Origin: Azonexus sp.
GTDB lineage: Bacteria > Pseudomonadota > Gammaproteobacteria > Burkholderiales > Rhodocyclaceae
DNA length: 64,000 nt
NCBI RefSeq assembly: GCF_030824335.1
Contig: NZ_JAVBXX010000003.1
Coordinates: 110,472 to 174,471, forward strand
Direction: 5' to 3'
A program made the translations under genes and the position numbers. How positions within the stretch are numbered: the stretch's first letter is position 1; the number at the start of each line of letters is the position of its first letter. Under the pieces are notes generated by a model. It saw nothing but the letters and a program-made list of their open reading frames with translations. It was not told the origin of the DNA and searched no databases. Of this stretch, positions 49,665 to 57,958 are shown piece by piece.

Positions 49665-49888
49665 GTGGAAAATCAACATCGCAAGATCAAGGGTTATCGC
49701 GAACTGACCAGAACGAAATCGACCTGATGAACGAGATCAAGTCCAAGGGGGCAGAACTCGGCGAACTGGTGGAAAAGCTGCGGTCGACCGAGGGAACCGA
49801 CCAACGCTGGGTAAGCATTGGTGCAACCGACATGCAGACCGGCCTGATGGCGCTGACCCGCAGCGTGGCGCAACCGACGTTCTTTTAA
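49665..49888 (+). pseudogene. Acb2-like anti-CBASS gene (Acb2/Tad1 hairpin, DUF7681) with a 1-nt frameshift
   Basis: GTG at 49665 (GGAG at 8 nt) starts MENQHRKIKGYRELT. The next frame takes over with QNEIDLMNEIKSKGAELGEL, RWVSIGATDMQTGLMALTRS and VAQPTFF. Joining the two needs one more base next to 49709 (ACC then CAG), giving a 74-residue protein typical of the Acb2 family of cyclic-nucleotide sponges. As written the frame stops after 20 codons. An ATG at 49727 could still make a 53-residue protein without the first helix. Sequencing error is possible. Confidence 0.7.
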
Positions 49889-49905
49889 TCGGATACAGCA
49901 CAGTG

Positions 49906-50076
49906 ATGAACAGAAAGAGGATGAAAGTTGTGTTGATTTTTCCCGTCGCTGTGTTCTTTCACTGTGCGGGCCTGCTTTGGGAAAAGTGGCATTTTGGCCC
50001 ATCGCAGCAAATCCTGTGCGGTTTGATCAAGGCCAACGAACGTCTGTGGGCTTGGCGCCATCGTTTGGAAAACTGA
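49906..50076 (+). CDS. Small single-helix protein between acb2-like gene and gpF (56 aa)
   Basis: ATG at 49906 gives 56 residues: a basic start (MNRKRMKVVLIFPVAVFFHC) with one hydrophobic helix, then a Trp-rich basic end (ERLWAWRHRLEN). The stop is one base before the gpF start, so it fits the operon. No family is recognised. Confidence 0.45.
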   Translation: MNRKRMKVVLIFPVAVFFHCAGLLWEKWHFGPSQQILCGLIKANERLWAWRHRLEN

Positions 50077-50077
50077 C

Positions 50078-51352
50078 GTGACCAATCCCGCCTATCTCCC
50101 CTTCACCGAAGCCGCCGATTTCTTCGCAAAGAAGATCAAGCTGCCGTCTTCCGGCTGGACCGACATCTGGCAGGAACAGCACAGCCACGCATTCGTTATA
50201 GCCGGTGCCACGTCGGATGACCTGGTAGAAGACTTCTACAACGCCATCGCCAAGGCCAAGGAATCTGGCGGCTTCGCCGAATTCCAGAAAGCCTTCCCGG
50301 AAATCGTCAAAAAACACGGCTGGTCACACAATGGCACGCCTGGGTGGCGTTCAAAGATCATTTACGACACCAACGTAGACCAGGCATACAACGCCGGCCG
50401 CGAGCAGCAGATGCAGGCCATCAAGCACCTGCGCCCCTACGGCCTATACGACCACACCAGCATTGAGCATCCGCGCCTCGAACACAAGGCATGGGATGGA
50501 TTGATTATCCCGCTGGACGATATCTGGTGGGACACGCACTCACCCAAAAACGGCTGGGGCTGCAAATGTCGCAAACGCTCGCTGTCCCGCGTCGAAGCCG
50601 AACGACGCTGGAAGAAAGCCGGCAAGACAGGCCCGGATCAGGCACCGCCAATCGAATGGGAAGAAAGAGTTGTCGGCAAGAACGGCAGCAACCCCCGAAC
50701 CGTTCGAGTACCTAAAGGCATCGACCCCGGCTTCGCCTACAGCCCTGGCAAGGCCTTCCTTGAACCGCATACCGTGCCGCCGTTGCAAGGTTACGATGCT
50801 GTGTTGAAAGAGCGTGGCACACCGTGGCCGACCAACAGTAAGCGGCCGAGCATGCCGAGTCCGACAACCGTTCCGTCCAGCGTGCGCTTGCCAGCAGGAA
50901 CACCGCCGGAAATTGCGGTCGATGACTTCCTTGATGTATTCGGCGCGACGGTAGATCAAGGCGTCGCATTCACTGACGCTGCTGGTAGCACGCTGGCGAT
51001 CACCAAGGCACTTTTCGAGGACGGAAGCGGCGACTTCAAATGGCTATCGTCGCCCAACAAGGCTGCGCGTCTGGAGTCCATCAACCTGTTGGCAATGACC
51101 TTGATCGAACCCGACGAAATCTGGTGGGGCTGGGTCAAGGATCACCATGAAAAAGGCCGTTGGCGCCTCAAGCGCCGCTACCTGCGCGCCTTCCAGATCG
51201 AAGGCACGGACGAATACGGCTTTGCGGTGTTCGAGTGGGGTAGTAGTGGGTGGTCTGGCGCGACAACGTTCATGGGCACACAGAAATCACCGGAAGACCG
51301 CGCCGCCTACTTTGATAAGCAGCGGATTGGTCGGCTGCTGTTCAAGAAATGA
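50078..51352 (+). CDS. Minor head protein gpF fused to a PBECR-type nuclease domain
   Basis: The first half (about 1-200) is the Mu gpF/SPP1 gp7 head morphogenesis domain, with YDTNVDQAYNAGREQQMQAI and the zinc-like WGCKCRKRSLSRVEAERRW. A Pro-rich linker follows. The last 150 residues have GVAFTDAAGSTLAITKALFE, LIEPDEIWWGWVKDHHEKGR and RYLRAFQIEGTDEYGFAVFE, the pattern of PBECR2-type (barnase/EndoU/colicin/RelE-like) nuclease domains found at the end of phage head proteins. It may be ejected with the DNA and act on host RNA or rival phages. Confidence 0.82.
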   Translation: MTNPAYLPFTEAADFFAKKIKLPSSGWTDIWQEQHSHAFVIAGATSDDLVEDFYNAIAKAKESGGFAEFQKAFPEIVKKHGWSHNGTPGWRSKIIYDTNVDQAYNAGREQQMQAIKHLRPYGLYDHTSIEHPRLEHKAWDGLIIPLDDIWWDTHSPKNGWGCKCRKRSLSRVEAERRWKKAGKTGPDQAPPIEWEERVVGKNGSNPRTVRVPKGIDPGFAYSPGKAFLEPHTVPPLQGYDAVLKERGTPWPTNSKRPSMPSPTTVPSSVRLPAGTPPEIAVDDFLDVFGATVDQGVAFTDAAGSTLAITKALFEDGSGDFKWLSSPNKAARLESINLLAMTLIEPDEIWWGWVKDHHEKGRWRLKRRYLRAFQIEGTDEYGFAVFEWGSSGWSGATTFMGTQKSPEDRAAYFDKQRIGRLLFKK

Positions 51353-51435
51353 AAACGCGGACCTGCAAGTCCGCGTCAGTGGGTCAGATTTGAGGGCTAA
51401 GCAGAGCCGCAGCTTCATCACCACAAGGTCATCAT

Positions 51436-51954
51436 ATGAAATTTAAAATCGAGTTTCAAGCAAGCCATGTTGCTCAGATCATGGAAGCCATCCGCCGTGA
51501 GGTGGCAACGCCGCAACAAATGCTCGGTAGCGTCGGCGAATCCTTGTTGATAGAGAATCAGGATCGCCACAAAGCCGGCGTCGACCCGGATGGAAATCCT
51601 TGGAAGGAGCTGGCCGAATCAACAAAATCGGCCGGGCCGCGTAAAGGTGGCCCGCTCATGCGTACCGGCCGCATGCTGCGTAACCTCAATTATCAGGTGA
51701 CAAGCGACTCGTTACGCTTGGGCTTCGATAGTGGCGATGGATTCCCGGCGATATTCCATCAGGACGGCTCCCGGCCCCACGTCATCACCGCTAAAAAAGG
51801 CAAGTCGCTCAAATTCGGTGGTATCTACAGGAAGCGGGTAAATCACCCCGGCCTGCCGGTCAGGCGACTGCTTGGCTTTCCTGACTCAGACCAGCGACTA
51901 ATCGCAGACGTGCTTGCTGATCATTTGTCTAAGGTCGCAAATAAAGTTCGCTGA
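51436..51954 (+). CDS. Virion morphogenesis protein (Mu gpG-like)
   Basis: The 172-residue product has ENQDRHKAGVDPDGNPWKEL and PLMRTGRMLRNLNY, then PAIFHQDGSRPHVITAKKGK and FPDSDQRLIADVLADHL, the Mu gpG (tail completion/virion morphogenesis) signature. It is the last gene of the rightward late operon and lies 204 nt from the phage end. AAGGTCATCAT precedes the ATG. Confidence 0.88.
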   Translation: MKFKIEFQASHVAQIMEAIRREVATPQQMLGSVGESLLIENQDRHKAGVDPDGNPWKELAESTKSAGPRKGGPLMRTGRMLRNLNYQVTSDSLRLGFDSGDGFPAIFHQDGSRPHVITAKKGKSLKFGGIYRKRVNHPGLPVRRLLGFPDSDQRLIADVLADHLSKVANKVR

Positions 51955-52019
51955 CCGAATAAACGACCTTCAAAGTGGGAATATTCCCGTACTACGCCCC
52001 CCAATTTCCCGCACATTTC

Positions 52020-52090
52020 TCCCGAAATACCCCGACTTTTACCCCAAAACTGTCCGGAAATCAGAATTTTCCAAAGAAGGCCCGAAATCC
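52020..52090 (-). other. Right-end transposase-binding repeats
   Basis: On the minus strand, reading inward from the right terminus, GGATTTCGGGCC (52090-52079), TGATTTCCGGACAG (52063-52050) and GGTATTTCGGGAG (52032-52020) repeat a motif shared with the left end in inverted orientation. No gene is seen between 51955 and the phage end; the sequence is unusually rich in C runs on the plus strand. Confidence 0.45.
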
Positions 52091-52091
52091 T

Positions 52092-55000
52092 TTAACCACG
52101 GCCCTTCCAAGCCGTTTTCGATACATCCCACCCATCCGATTTCTCCCCCCTCCCTACTGTCGGGTTAACCGTGTAGTTGCCTGCACTCGTACCTGACAAA
52201 CCCAGGCCGCTGCCCGTTACCGTTTTGCCACTACCGACGCTTGCCGTGTCAAAAGTCCCCGTACCGCCGGTATAGGTCACATCATCCGCGCCCACTACGC
52301 CGACCAGCGTGCGGCCGGTGATCGTTGCCGTGCTCGTTGCGTCATAAACCTTGTCAGCCGCCGTGATGCTGCCGATCAGCGCTTTTGGCAGCACCGTCAG
52401 CAAACCGGTCGCATAGGTGATGGTGTAGTTCGATGGATTGAAGGTGCCACCGGTCGCACTGCTCGGCGTGATGATATAGGGACTGCCGCCCACACTGGCG
52501 GTGACTGGCGTGCCCGGACTCGTCTCGGTCACGCTGCCGACTGTTTCACCCGCGACAGGCGCGACCGGGGTCGTAAAGGCAGTGGTTGGCAGGGTCAATA
52601 CCTCACCGTAGTTCTTGCTGGCGTCGTTGGCCTTGATCGTCAGCGGCGCCGGGGTAATGGCCGCCGTCGTGGTGCCGTTACCGGAAGCCACCCCAAGAGC
52701 GGAATAGAGATCAAATTTGGCCAGGTCCGGGCCGCCCACGCTATAGCCACTGAAGGTGACCGGCTTGAGCACGCCAACGTCCTTGGTGTTGAAGGTAGCG
52801 GTGCCGCCATCCAGCGTGACGGTGTTGCCAACATTGGGGTTATCCCCCAGGGGATCCCGGAACTGAAGCGTTGCCGTCGCATCGCCATCGTACTGTTTGT
52901 CGACACCCTGCGCGAACACCCAGGCTTTCACGTCGGCCCCACCGGCCACGATTTTCGCCACGTAAGTGGCAATTTCCGTCGTCGTATTGGCATACCCGGC
53001 AGGATTGAAGCGAACGACGGTGTTTGCGGCACTCACCGCGCTGACCGTATTGTCACCGGTAAAAATGACGGTCCCGCCAATGATGCCCGGACCACTGCCG
53101 TCACTGTCGGCACGCAGTAGCACCGTGCCACCGCTGGCGCTGATCTGACCATTGACCGTCACATCCTTGTTGGCAATCACGCTTACGGCACCGCCACCAT
53201 CGGCGGTCGTCGTGAAGACGCTGGCGTTCCCTCCGGCAGTCAAATCGATCTTGGCACCGCTACCTGTGGCAGTGAGTGCCGACGTTACCGCCACGTTACG
53301 CCCCGCACTCATGCTGAGTACGGTATTTGCGGCACTGGCGGTGAGCGCGGCGTTGACCAGCACGTCCTGGCCTGCCGTCAGTGCGATCTTGGAGCCCAGT
53401 GCGCTGGCGACCAGCGCAGCATTAACTTTCACATCATTACCGGCATTCAACACAATGCCGGAGCCTGCCGTGCTCGCCGTGATGGCGGAGCCCGCGTTGA
53501 CGATCACATCATGGAGCGCATTCAGTGTCAGGATTTTACCGGTCGTCCAGGTCAGCGCGGCGGCGACGGTAATGTCACCGACACCACTGCCTGGCGTGCC
53601 ATTATTGGTCGTAGTGACGGTAACATCGGTGCCGCCGTTCAAAACCGCGACCAAGGCAGCCGCATCGATTGATGCCGCATTCAAACCGGAATCCGGCGAA
53701 TAAACGCCTGCGCTCAAGGTGGCACCGATGGTGCCAGCGCCAATCGTCACATCGGCCGGGTCAAGCAACCAGTTACCGGCCAAACCGTTTGCAGCGCTGG
53801 CATCAACCCGTATCCCCGCCACATCCAGTGCATGGCCGGAAGTTTCGATCAGGCCACCGTCGCCGCCCAGCGCACCACCGCGAGCCGTAATGCGACCGGC
53901 GACACGCGTCGAATCATCAGCCCACAGTACAACCTTGCCACCGTTGCCACGCGTCACCGCGTCCGCACTGATGCCAGCATCGGCACTCATGTAAGTCGCC
54001 GCAGCGTTCGGCACAGCAGGGTTCGTCCCCTGGTAGTCGCCGCCAAGCAGCACGCTACCCCCGCCGACGTCGCCGCTGGCATTGAGTTGCCCGCCAAACA
54101 GGCCGACGTGGTGACCGGTCAGCGTGATATTGCCGCCAGTCTGCCCGGCTCCTGTGCCCGAGACATCGAGTACACCGCTCACAGTCACCGTGCCGGTTTG
54201 CCTGTCGCCGATCAAGCGAATCGTGCCGTTGTGGTTCTCCAGCGTCTGCGCCCGGATTAGCCCCGTGTTGTTGACCGCACTTTGCAGCAGGCCGCTGGCC
54301 GATTGCGCGGTCAACAACACCTGGCCACCATCGGCCTGGATCAACCCGCCGTTTTGGACCAGTGCGTTCACCGCACCTTGATCCACCGAGACATTGAGCA
54401 GGCCATCACCCGCCACATCCAGAGTGATGGCGTTACCGGCCGCCAACGCTACCGAACCCAGGTTGGCCACGATGGTGCCCTCGTTGCTGACCGTAGCGCC
54501 GAGCAATGCCACGGCACCGCCATTTGCATTGAGCGTGCCCTGATTCAGCACCGTCCCGCCCGCACCGATGAACTTGTAGCGTCCAGCCATGAAGTCACTG
54601 TCGCTGATATTGAGCGTGGACGCGACCAAACCACCGACATTGACCGAAGCCCCCGGCCCGAACAGGACACCGTTCGGATTCACCAGAAACACTTTGCCGT
54701 TGGCCGACAAGGTGCCAAGAATGCTCGACGGATCAGCCCCCAGCACACGATTGAGCATGACCGAATTGTTGTTCGGCTGCGTGATGTTCACACTTTCTGC
54801 ACTGCCAATGTTGAAGCTCTGCCAGTTGATCACGGCATTTTGCGTGGTCTGGATGATGCTCGTATTGCCGGCCCCCGTGCTGATGCTGGCGCCACCGGCA
54901 GCCACAACGCCACCGACGGGCAAGGCGTTAACGCTGCCCCCCACGGCCAGCAGCACGAGCAAGGTCAGCGCTTTCAGGGCAAAACCATCAGCACCACCGA

Positions 55001-55109
55001 GGACGGTTCGGCGCGACGCCGTTTTTTTGCCAGCACTGCTGGCATTTTCAGGCACGGCGACAAAGGTGGCTGTCTGCGCGTTCCAGAGAGATCGATAAGC
55101 ACGGTTCAT
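52092..55109 (-). pseudogene. Two-partner-secretion adhesin (FHA-type, MBG/YDG domains), 3' end cut off by the prophage
   Basis: The protein starts with an extended signal region (MNRAYRSLWNAQTATFVAVP) and an FHA/TPS domain (NTSIIQTTQNAVINWQSFNI, VFLVNPNGVLFGPGA). A long Gly/Ala/Val beta-helix follows, then an MBG repeat (APLTIKANDASKNYG) and a YDG repeat (ITAADKVYDATSTATITG). Host coding ends at 52159. In the lysogen the frame runs 67 nt into phage DNA, adding about 22 foreign residues. The missing 161 codons with the PVVVPP stalk lie at 17086-17569. The intact protein would have 1144 residues. Its transporter is the next gene upstream. Confidence 0.88.
52159..52163. repeat. Right copy of target-site duplication (GTCGG)
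   Basis: GTCGG repeats 17570-17574. The phage end before it reads ...CCCTACT, which inverted is AGTAGGG, matching the left end AGTAAAG in its first four bases. Confidence 0.75.
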
Positions 55110-55168
55110 GGGGCAACTCCAAATTTTTTAACTGGCAAGGGGATCACGCAGGGAGCCGATCAATCGGA

Positions 55169-56836
55169 TCAGAAATACTTGATGAGCTGGAGCCAGAAAC
55201 GGCCCGACTTATCCGGGGCAGAGGTGGCATCTTCGCTGCCGAGTTTGAAGGCGTAGTAGGCCCGCACCATGAAGTTGTTGGCCTCATACCAGTTCGCGCC
55301 AACACCGGCACCACTGAGCGTTCGCGTGTTTTTGCCGGGGCCCCACGGGTTTTTGTGCACCGTGACCGTGCCGGTATCGACAAATCCGATCAACTGTATT
55401 TGTCCAGGCATGCTCTGGGAAAATTTCGGCAATTGCAGCCGGGCTTCCAGATTCAACAGATAACCTTCGTCGGCATAAGCCTCACCCTCTGGATAAGCCC
55501 GCACGCCATACATGCCACCGAGTTCCATCTTCTCGGAAACGTCCAGGTTCTTCGATGCCCATTGACCGCTGAGAGCCGCCGAGAGTGAAACGCTATCGGT
55601 CACCCGCTGTAGCCGCGCGGCGCTGAAAGCGAATTTATTGAAATGTCCATCGCTGCGCGCCGTTGCATCGTCATAGGCACGCACCACCGGCGTTTGCAGG
55701 TCGATATCGCCGACGCCCCAGGCGAAGGCGTAATTATTGATCCCGCCGCCGCCAAAATTGTCGCGCCAATCCCCGTTCAGGCTGGCCGTCGCCACATGGG
55801 CGCGTTTGTCGGAGACTGATCGCGTCGTATCCACCCGGTCTTCAAACTTTTTGGTCTCCAGCGCAAGCCCGGCGTAGAGATTGTTATTGCGCGAGCGAAT
55901 CAGCGGGTAACGACCATACAGGCTGGCAATCTGTGCCGTGCCGTGAGCATCCAGGCTTTTAAACTCTTTGCCCAGTTCATATTCAAGATAACTGTAGGCT
56001 ACACCGACGCTGGCTTTGCCCAATTGCAATTGGTAGGCGGCGCGGCCGTAGTTCAAGCCGGAACCTGCGGTCAACACGCGCAAAGAGGCCACATCGCCCA
56101 AGCCCAAGGGTTCATTGAAATTGACCGTGGCACCAGCCCGATAGGCGCCGGTGTAACGGTTGCCTGCATTATCGGCATCGACACTGCCGGTGATACGCCG
56201 CCCCGGTGTGAGGTCAACACGCAAATCAGAGGTGCCGACTGCAGCCCCTGGCAGCAGGGTCGATTTGACGACCACGCCGGGCAAATCGGAGAGCAGCAGC
56301 AGTCGGCTCTCCAGCGGTGCCGACGTAACCGGATCGCCTGTCTGGATACCACTCAGCAGACCATCGGCCAATGCACTGGAAACCGGCGCTTGATTGTTCA
56401 GTGTGATCTGCCCGTAGCGCCCCTCGACCACGGCAATGGTGACAACGCCATCCTTGATGTCTTGCGCCGGCAAGTAAGCCTGCGCGACGAAAAACCCGTT
56501 GCGCTGATAGTGGACCGCAATTTTTGCCGCCATTGCCCGCAACTGGGAGAGACTCAGCTCACTCCCCGGCACAAACCTGGTCAGCGCCAGCAACTCGGCT
56601 TCGGAATAAGTCTGCGCCCCCGTCACGATCAGGCGCTGGACGATCATCGTGGCCGTATCGGGCGCAGTCATGACACTTCCCTGAACCGGCTTGACCTCAA
56701 TCTGCGGTGCGGCTTTTGGCGGGCTGGGTATGGGCGGAATCTGCTGCATCTGCCCGCCCGCACTGGGCACTTGCTGGGCCAGCAGGCTTTGACTCAAAAC
56801 CAGCAGGGCAAATGGTAGAAGTTTGTTCTTTTTCAT
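55169..56836 (-). CDS. FhaC/ShlB-type outer-membrane transporter (two-partner secretion)
   Basis: The 555-residue protein has a signal peptide (about 1-21, ending SLLAQ), a Pro-rich linker helix region, a POTRA-type part (RLIVTGAQTYSEAELLALTR, GFFVAQAYLPAQDIKDGVVT) and a C-terminal 16-strand barrel. The barrel carries ELGGMYGVRAYPEGEAYADE with the VRGY/L6-like motif, and the protein ends LQLIKYF. It exports the adhesin, whose gene starts 60 nt downstream. With the adhesin cut, the exported substrate lacks its C-terminal stalk. Confidence 0.92.
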   Translation of the reverse strand: MKKNKLLPFALLVLSQSLLAQQVPSAGGQMQQIPPIPSPPKAAPQIEVKPVQGSVMTAPDTATMIVQRLIVTGAQTYSEAELLALTRFVPGSELSLSQLRAMAAKIAVHYQRNGFFVAQAYLPAQDIKDGVVTIAVVEGRYGQITLNNQAPVSSALADGLLSGIQTGDPVTSAPLESRLLLLSDLPGVVVKSTLLPGAAVGTSDLRVDLTPGRRITGSVDADNAGNRYTGAYRAGATVNFNEPLGLGDVASLRVLTAGSGLNYGRAAYQLQLGKASVGVAYSYLEYELGKEFKSLDAHGTAQIASLYGRYPLIRSRNNNLYAGLALETKKFEDRVDTTRSVSDKRAHVATASLNGDWRDNFGGGGINNYAFAWGVGDIDLQTPVVRAYDDATARSDGHFNKFAFSAARLQRVTDSVSLSAALSGQWASKNLDVSEKMELGGMYGVRAYPEGEAYADEGYLLNLEARLQLPKFSQSMPGQIQLIGFVDTGTVTVHKNPWGPGKNTRTLSGAGVGANWYEANNFMVRAYYAFKLGSEDATSAPDKSGRFWLQLIKYF

Positions 56837-57261
56837 GCTTTGTATCCCCTAAGTTAGCTTGCAATGCAGGCTTTTCTGGGTGGCATGATGGCCGCAAGGT
56901 GCCCCCACAGTCTGTGGGCTGGCGAACACAAGACAAACAGACACCGACTGAGCGGCAAACCACAAGAAGGTGTTAGCAGCTTGTCCCGATACCGGATCGT
57001 GTGCTGCCTCAAACTACCGACATTGCTGAACCGCTATGCCGCAAAAATCACCTGAATGGGCAGTCGACCGCAGGAATCACGAGCAAGCGGCTACGCGTAT
57101 TGCCGGGCTGCCCCGAAAATCAATGGAGCAACGCTACGAAAGGCATGCTGAAGACTTGGCGCCAGCGCGCCATGATGAATGACGAAACAAGGCTATGGCA
57201 ACCAAGGAACCTGAACATAGCGGCAAAACCTATAAGAGCTTGGTCGATCACCGAAACGGTA
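56837..57261. other. 425-nt region between kdpE and the adhesin operon, without genes
   Basis: No supported coding frame is seen. It holds the end of the kdp transcript and the promoter region of the fhaC-adhesin operon, including a copy of the 16-bp dyad at 56913. No terminator hairpin with T run was found after kdpE, so read-through into the adhesin operon is possible. Confidence 0.5.
56913..56928. promoter_or_regulatory. Putative operator, motif TGTYYGCTGRCGAACA (copy 4, one base off)
   Basis: TGTGGGCTGGCGAACA lies 77 nt upstream of the fhaC-type gene. It keeps the TGT...GCTGRCGAACA frame of the copies at 8171, 10266 and 10978, differing in the left arm. Confidence 0.4.
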
Positions 57262-57954
57262 CTAGCTCACGAAACGGTAGCCAACACCGGATTCTGTCAG
57301 AATGAATTTTGGCCGGGTCGGATCATCCTCGATTTTCTTCCTGAGATGCCCCATATAGACGCGAACGTAGTGACTATCCTCGATATGGGATGGCCCCCAG
57401 ACTGCCTTCAACAACTGGCGATGTGTCAGTACCGAATCAGGATGGGCAATCATGTACGCGAGCAATCTGAACTCAATCGGTGTCAGGTGGATTTGTTCCC
57501 CATCCTTCTCAACGACCCGCTTGCCAAGATCGACGCAAACCTTGCCAAACTCGAATACCGTCACGCCCGTGGCCCCCGCACGGAAATGCCGTCTAAGGTG
57601 AGCACGAACCCGAGCCAGGAGTTCTGCCGCACCAAACGGCTTGATCAGGTAATCGTCGGCGCCAGCATCAAGTGCTGCCACCTTGTCGGCTTCGGCAGTA
57701 CGTGCGGACAAAACGATGATGGGAATTTCCGACCACGTCCGCATGTCCCGGATCAGGTCAATCCCATCGCCATCCGGAAGGCCGAGATCGAGCACAACCA
57801 AATCAGGCTGTCGGGTGCCGACCTCGATCAGGCCACGGACCACTGAATCAGCTTCGAACACGTTCAGTTGCTCGGCCTCCAGGGCCAACTTGATGAAGCG
57901 GCGAATCTTGGCTTCATCCTCAACGACAATCACGGTCGGCGTGGTGGCAGACAT
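57262..57954 (-). CDS. kdpE: KdpE response regulator
   Basis: The 230-residue OmpR-type regulator has a receiver (DLVVLDLGLPDGDGIDLIRD with the phospho-Asp; DDYLIKPFGAAELLARVR) and a winged helix (HLTPIEFRLLAYMIAHPDSV, LLKAVWGPSHIEDSHYVRVY, LTESGVGYRF). Sequence and adjacency to kdpD identify KdpE, which activates the kdp operon under potassium limitation. It lies 4 nt after kdpD. Confidence 0.95.
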   Translation of the reverse strand: MSATTPTVIVVEDEAKIRRFIKLALEAEQLNVFEADSVVRGLIEVGTRQPDLVVLDLGLPDGDGIDLIRDMRTWSEIPIIVLSARTAEADKVAALDAGADDYLIKPFGAAELLARVRAHLRRHFRAGATGVTVFEFGKVCVDLGKRVVEKDGEQIHLTPIEFRLLAYMIAHPDSVLTHRQLLKAVWGPSHIEDSHYVRVYMGHLRKKIEDDPTRPKFILTESGVGYRFVS

Positions 57955-57958
57955 TTAA

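Larger units (their letters stand above)
17575..52158. mobile_element. Mu-like transposable prophage with siphovirus-type tail (34,584 bp)
   Basis: The element carries MuA and MuB homologues, GemA, a Mor-type activator, Mu head genes (gp27, 28, 29, F, G, I/Z, T, 35, 36, 37 equivalents), a siphovirus-like tail (tail tube, chaperone with frameshift, 1624-aa tape measure, no sheath), a lysis cassette, com and a methyltransferase. It is flanked by GTCGG duplications within an adhesin gene that is otherwise in frame. Early genes are central; two late operons point outwards to the termini. The terminal bases are AGTA rather than TG...CA. Apart from the acb2-like frameshift, the essential gene set looks intact. 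Confidence 0.92.

Noticed and set aside
54282..55256. Plus-strand frame opposite the adhesin 5' part
   Set aside because: Complement of the FHA-type coding sequence, His/Gln/Arg-rich shadow.
57001..57846. Plus-strand frame opposite kdpE
   Set aside because: Overlaps the clear KdpE gene; no domain character.
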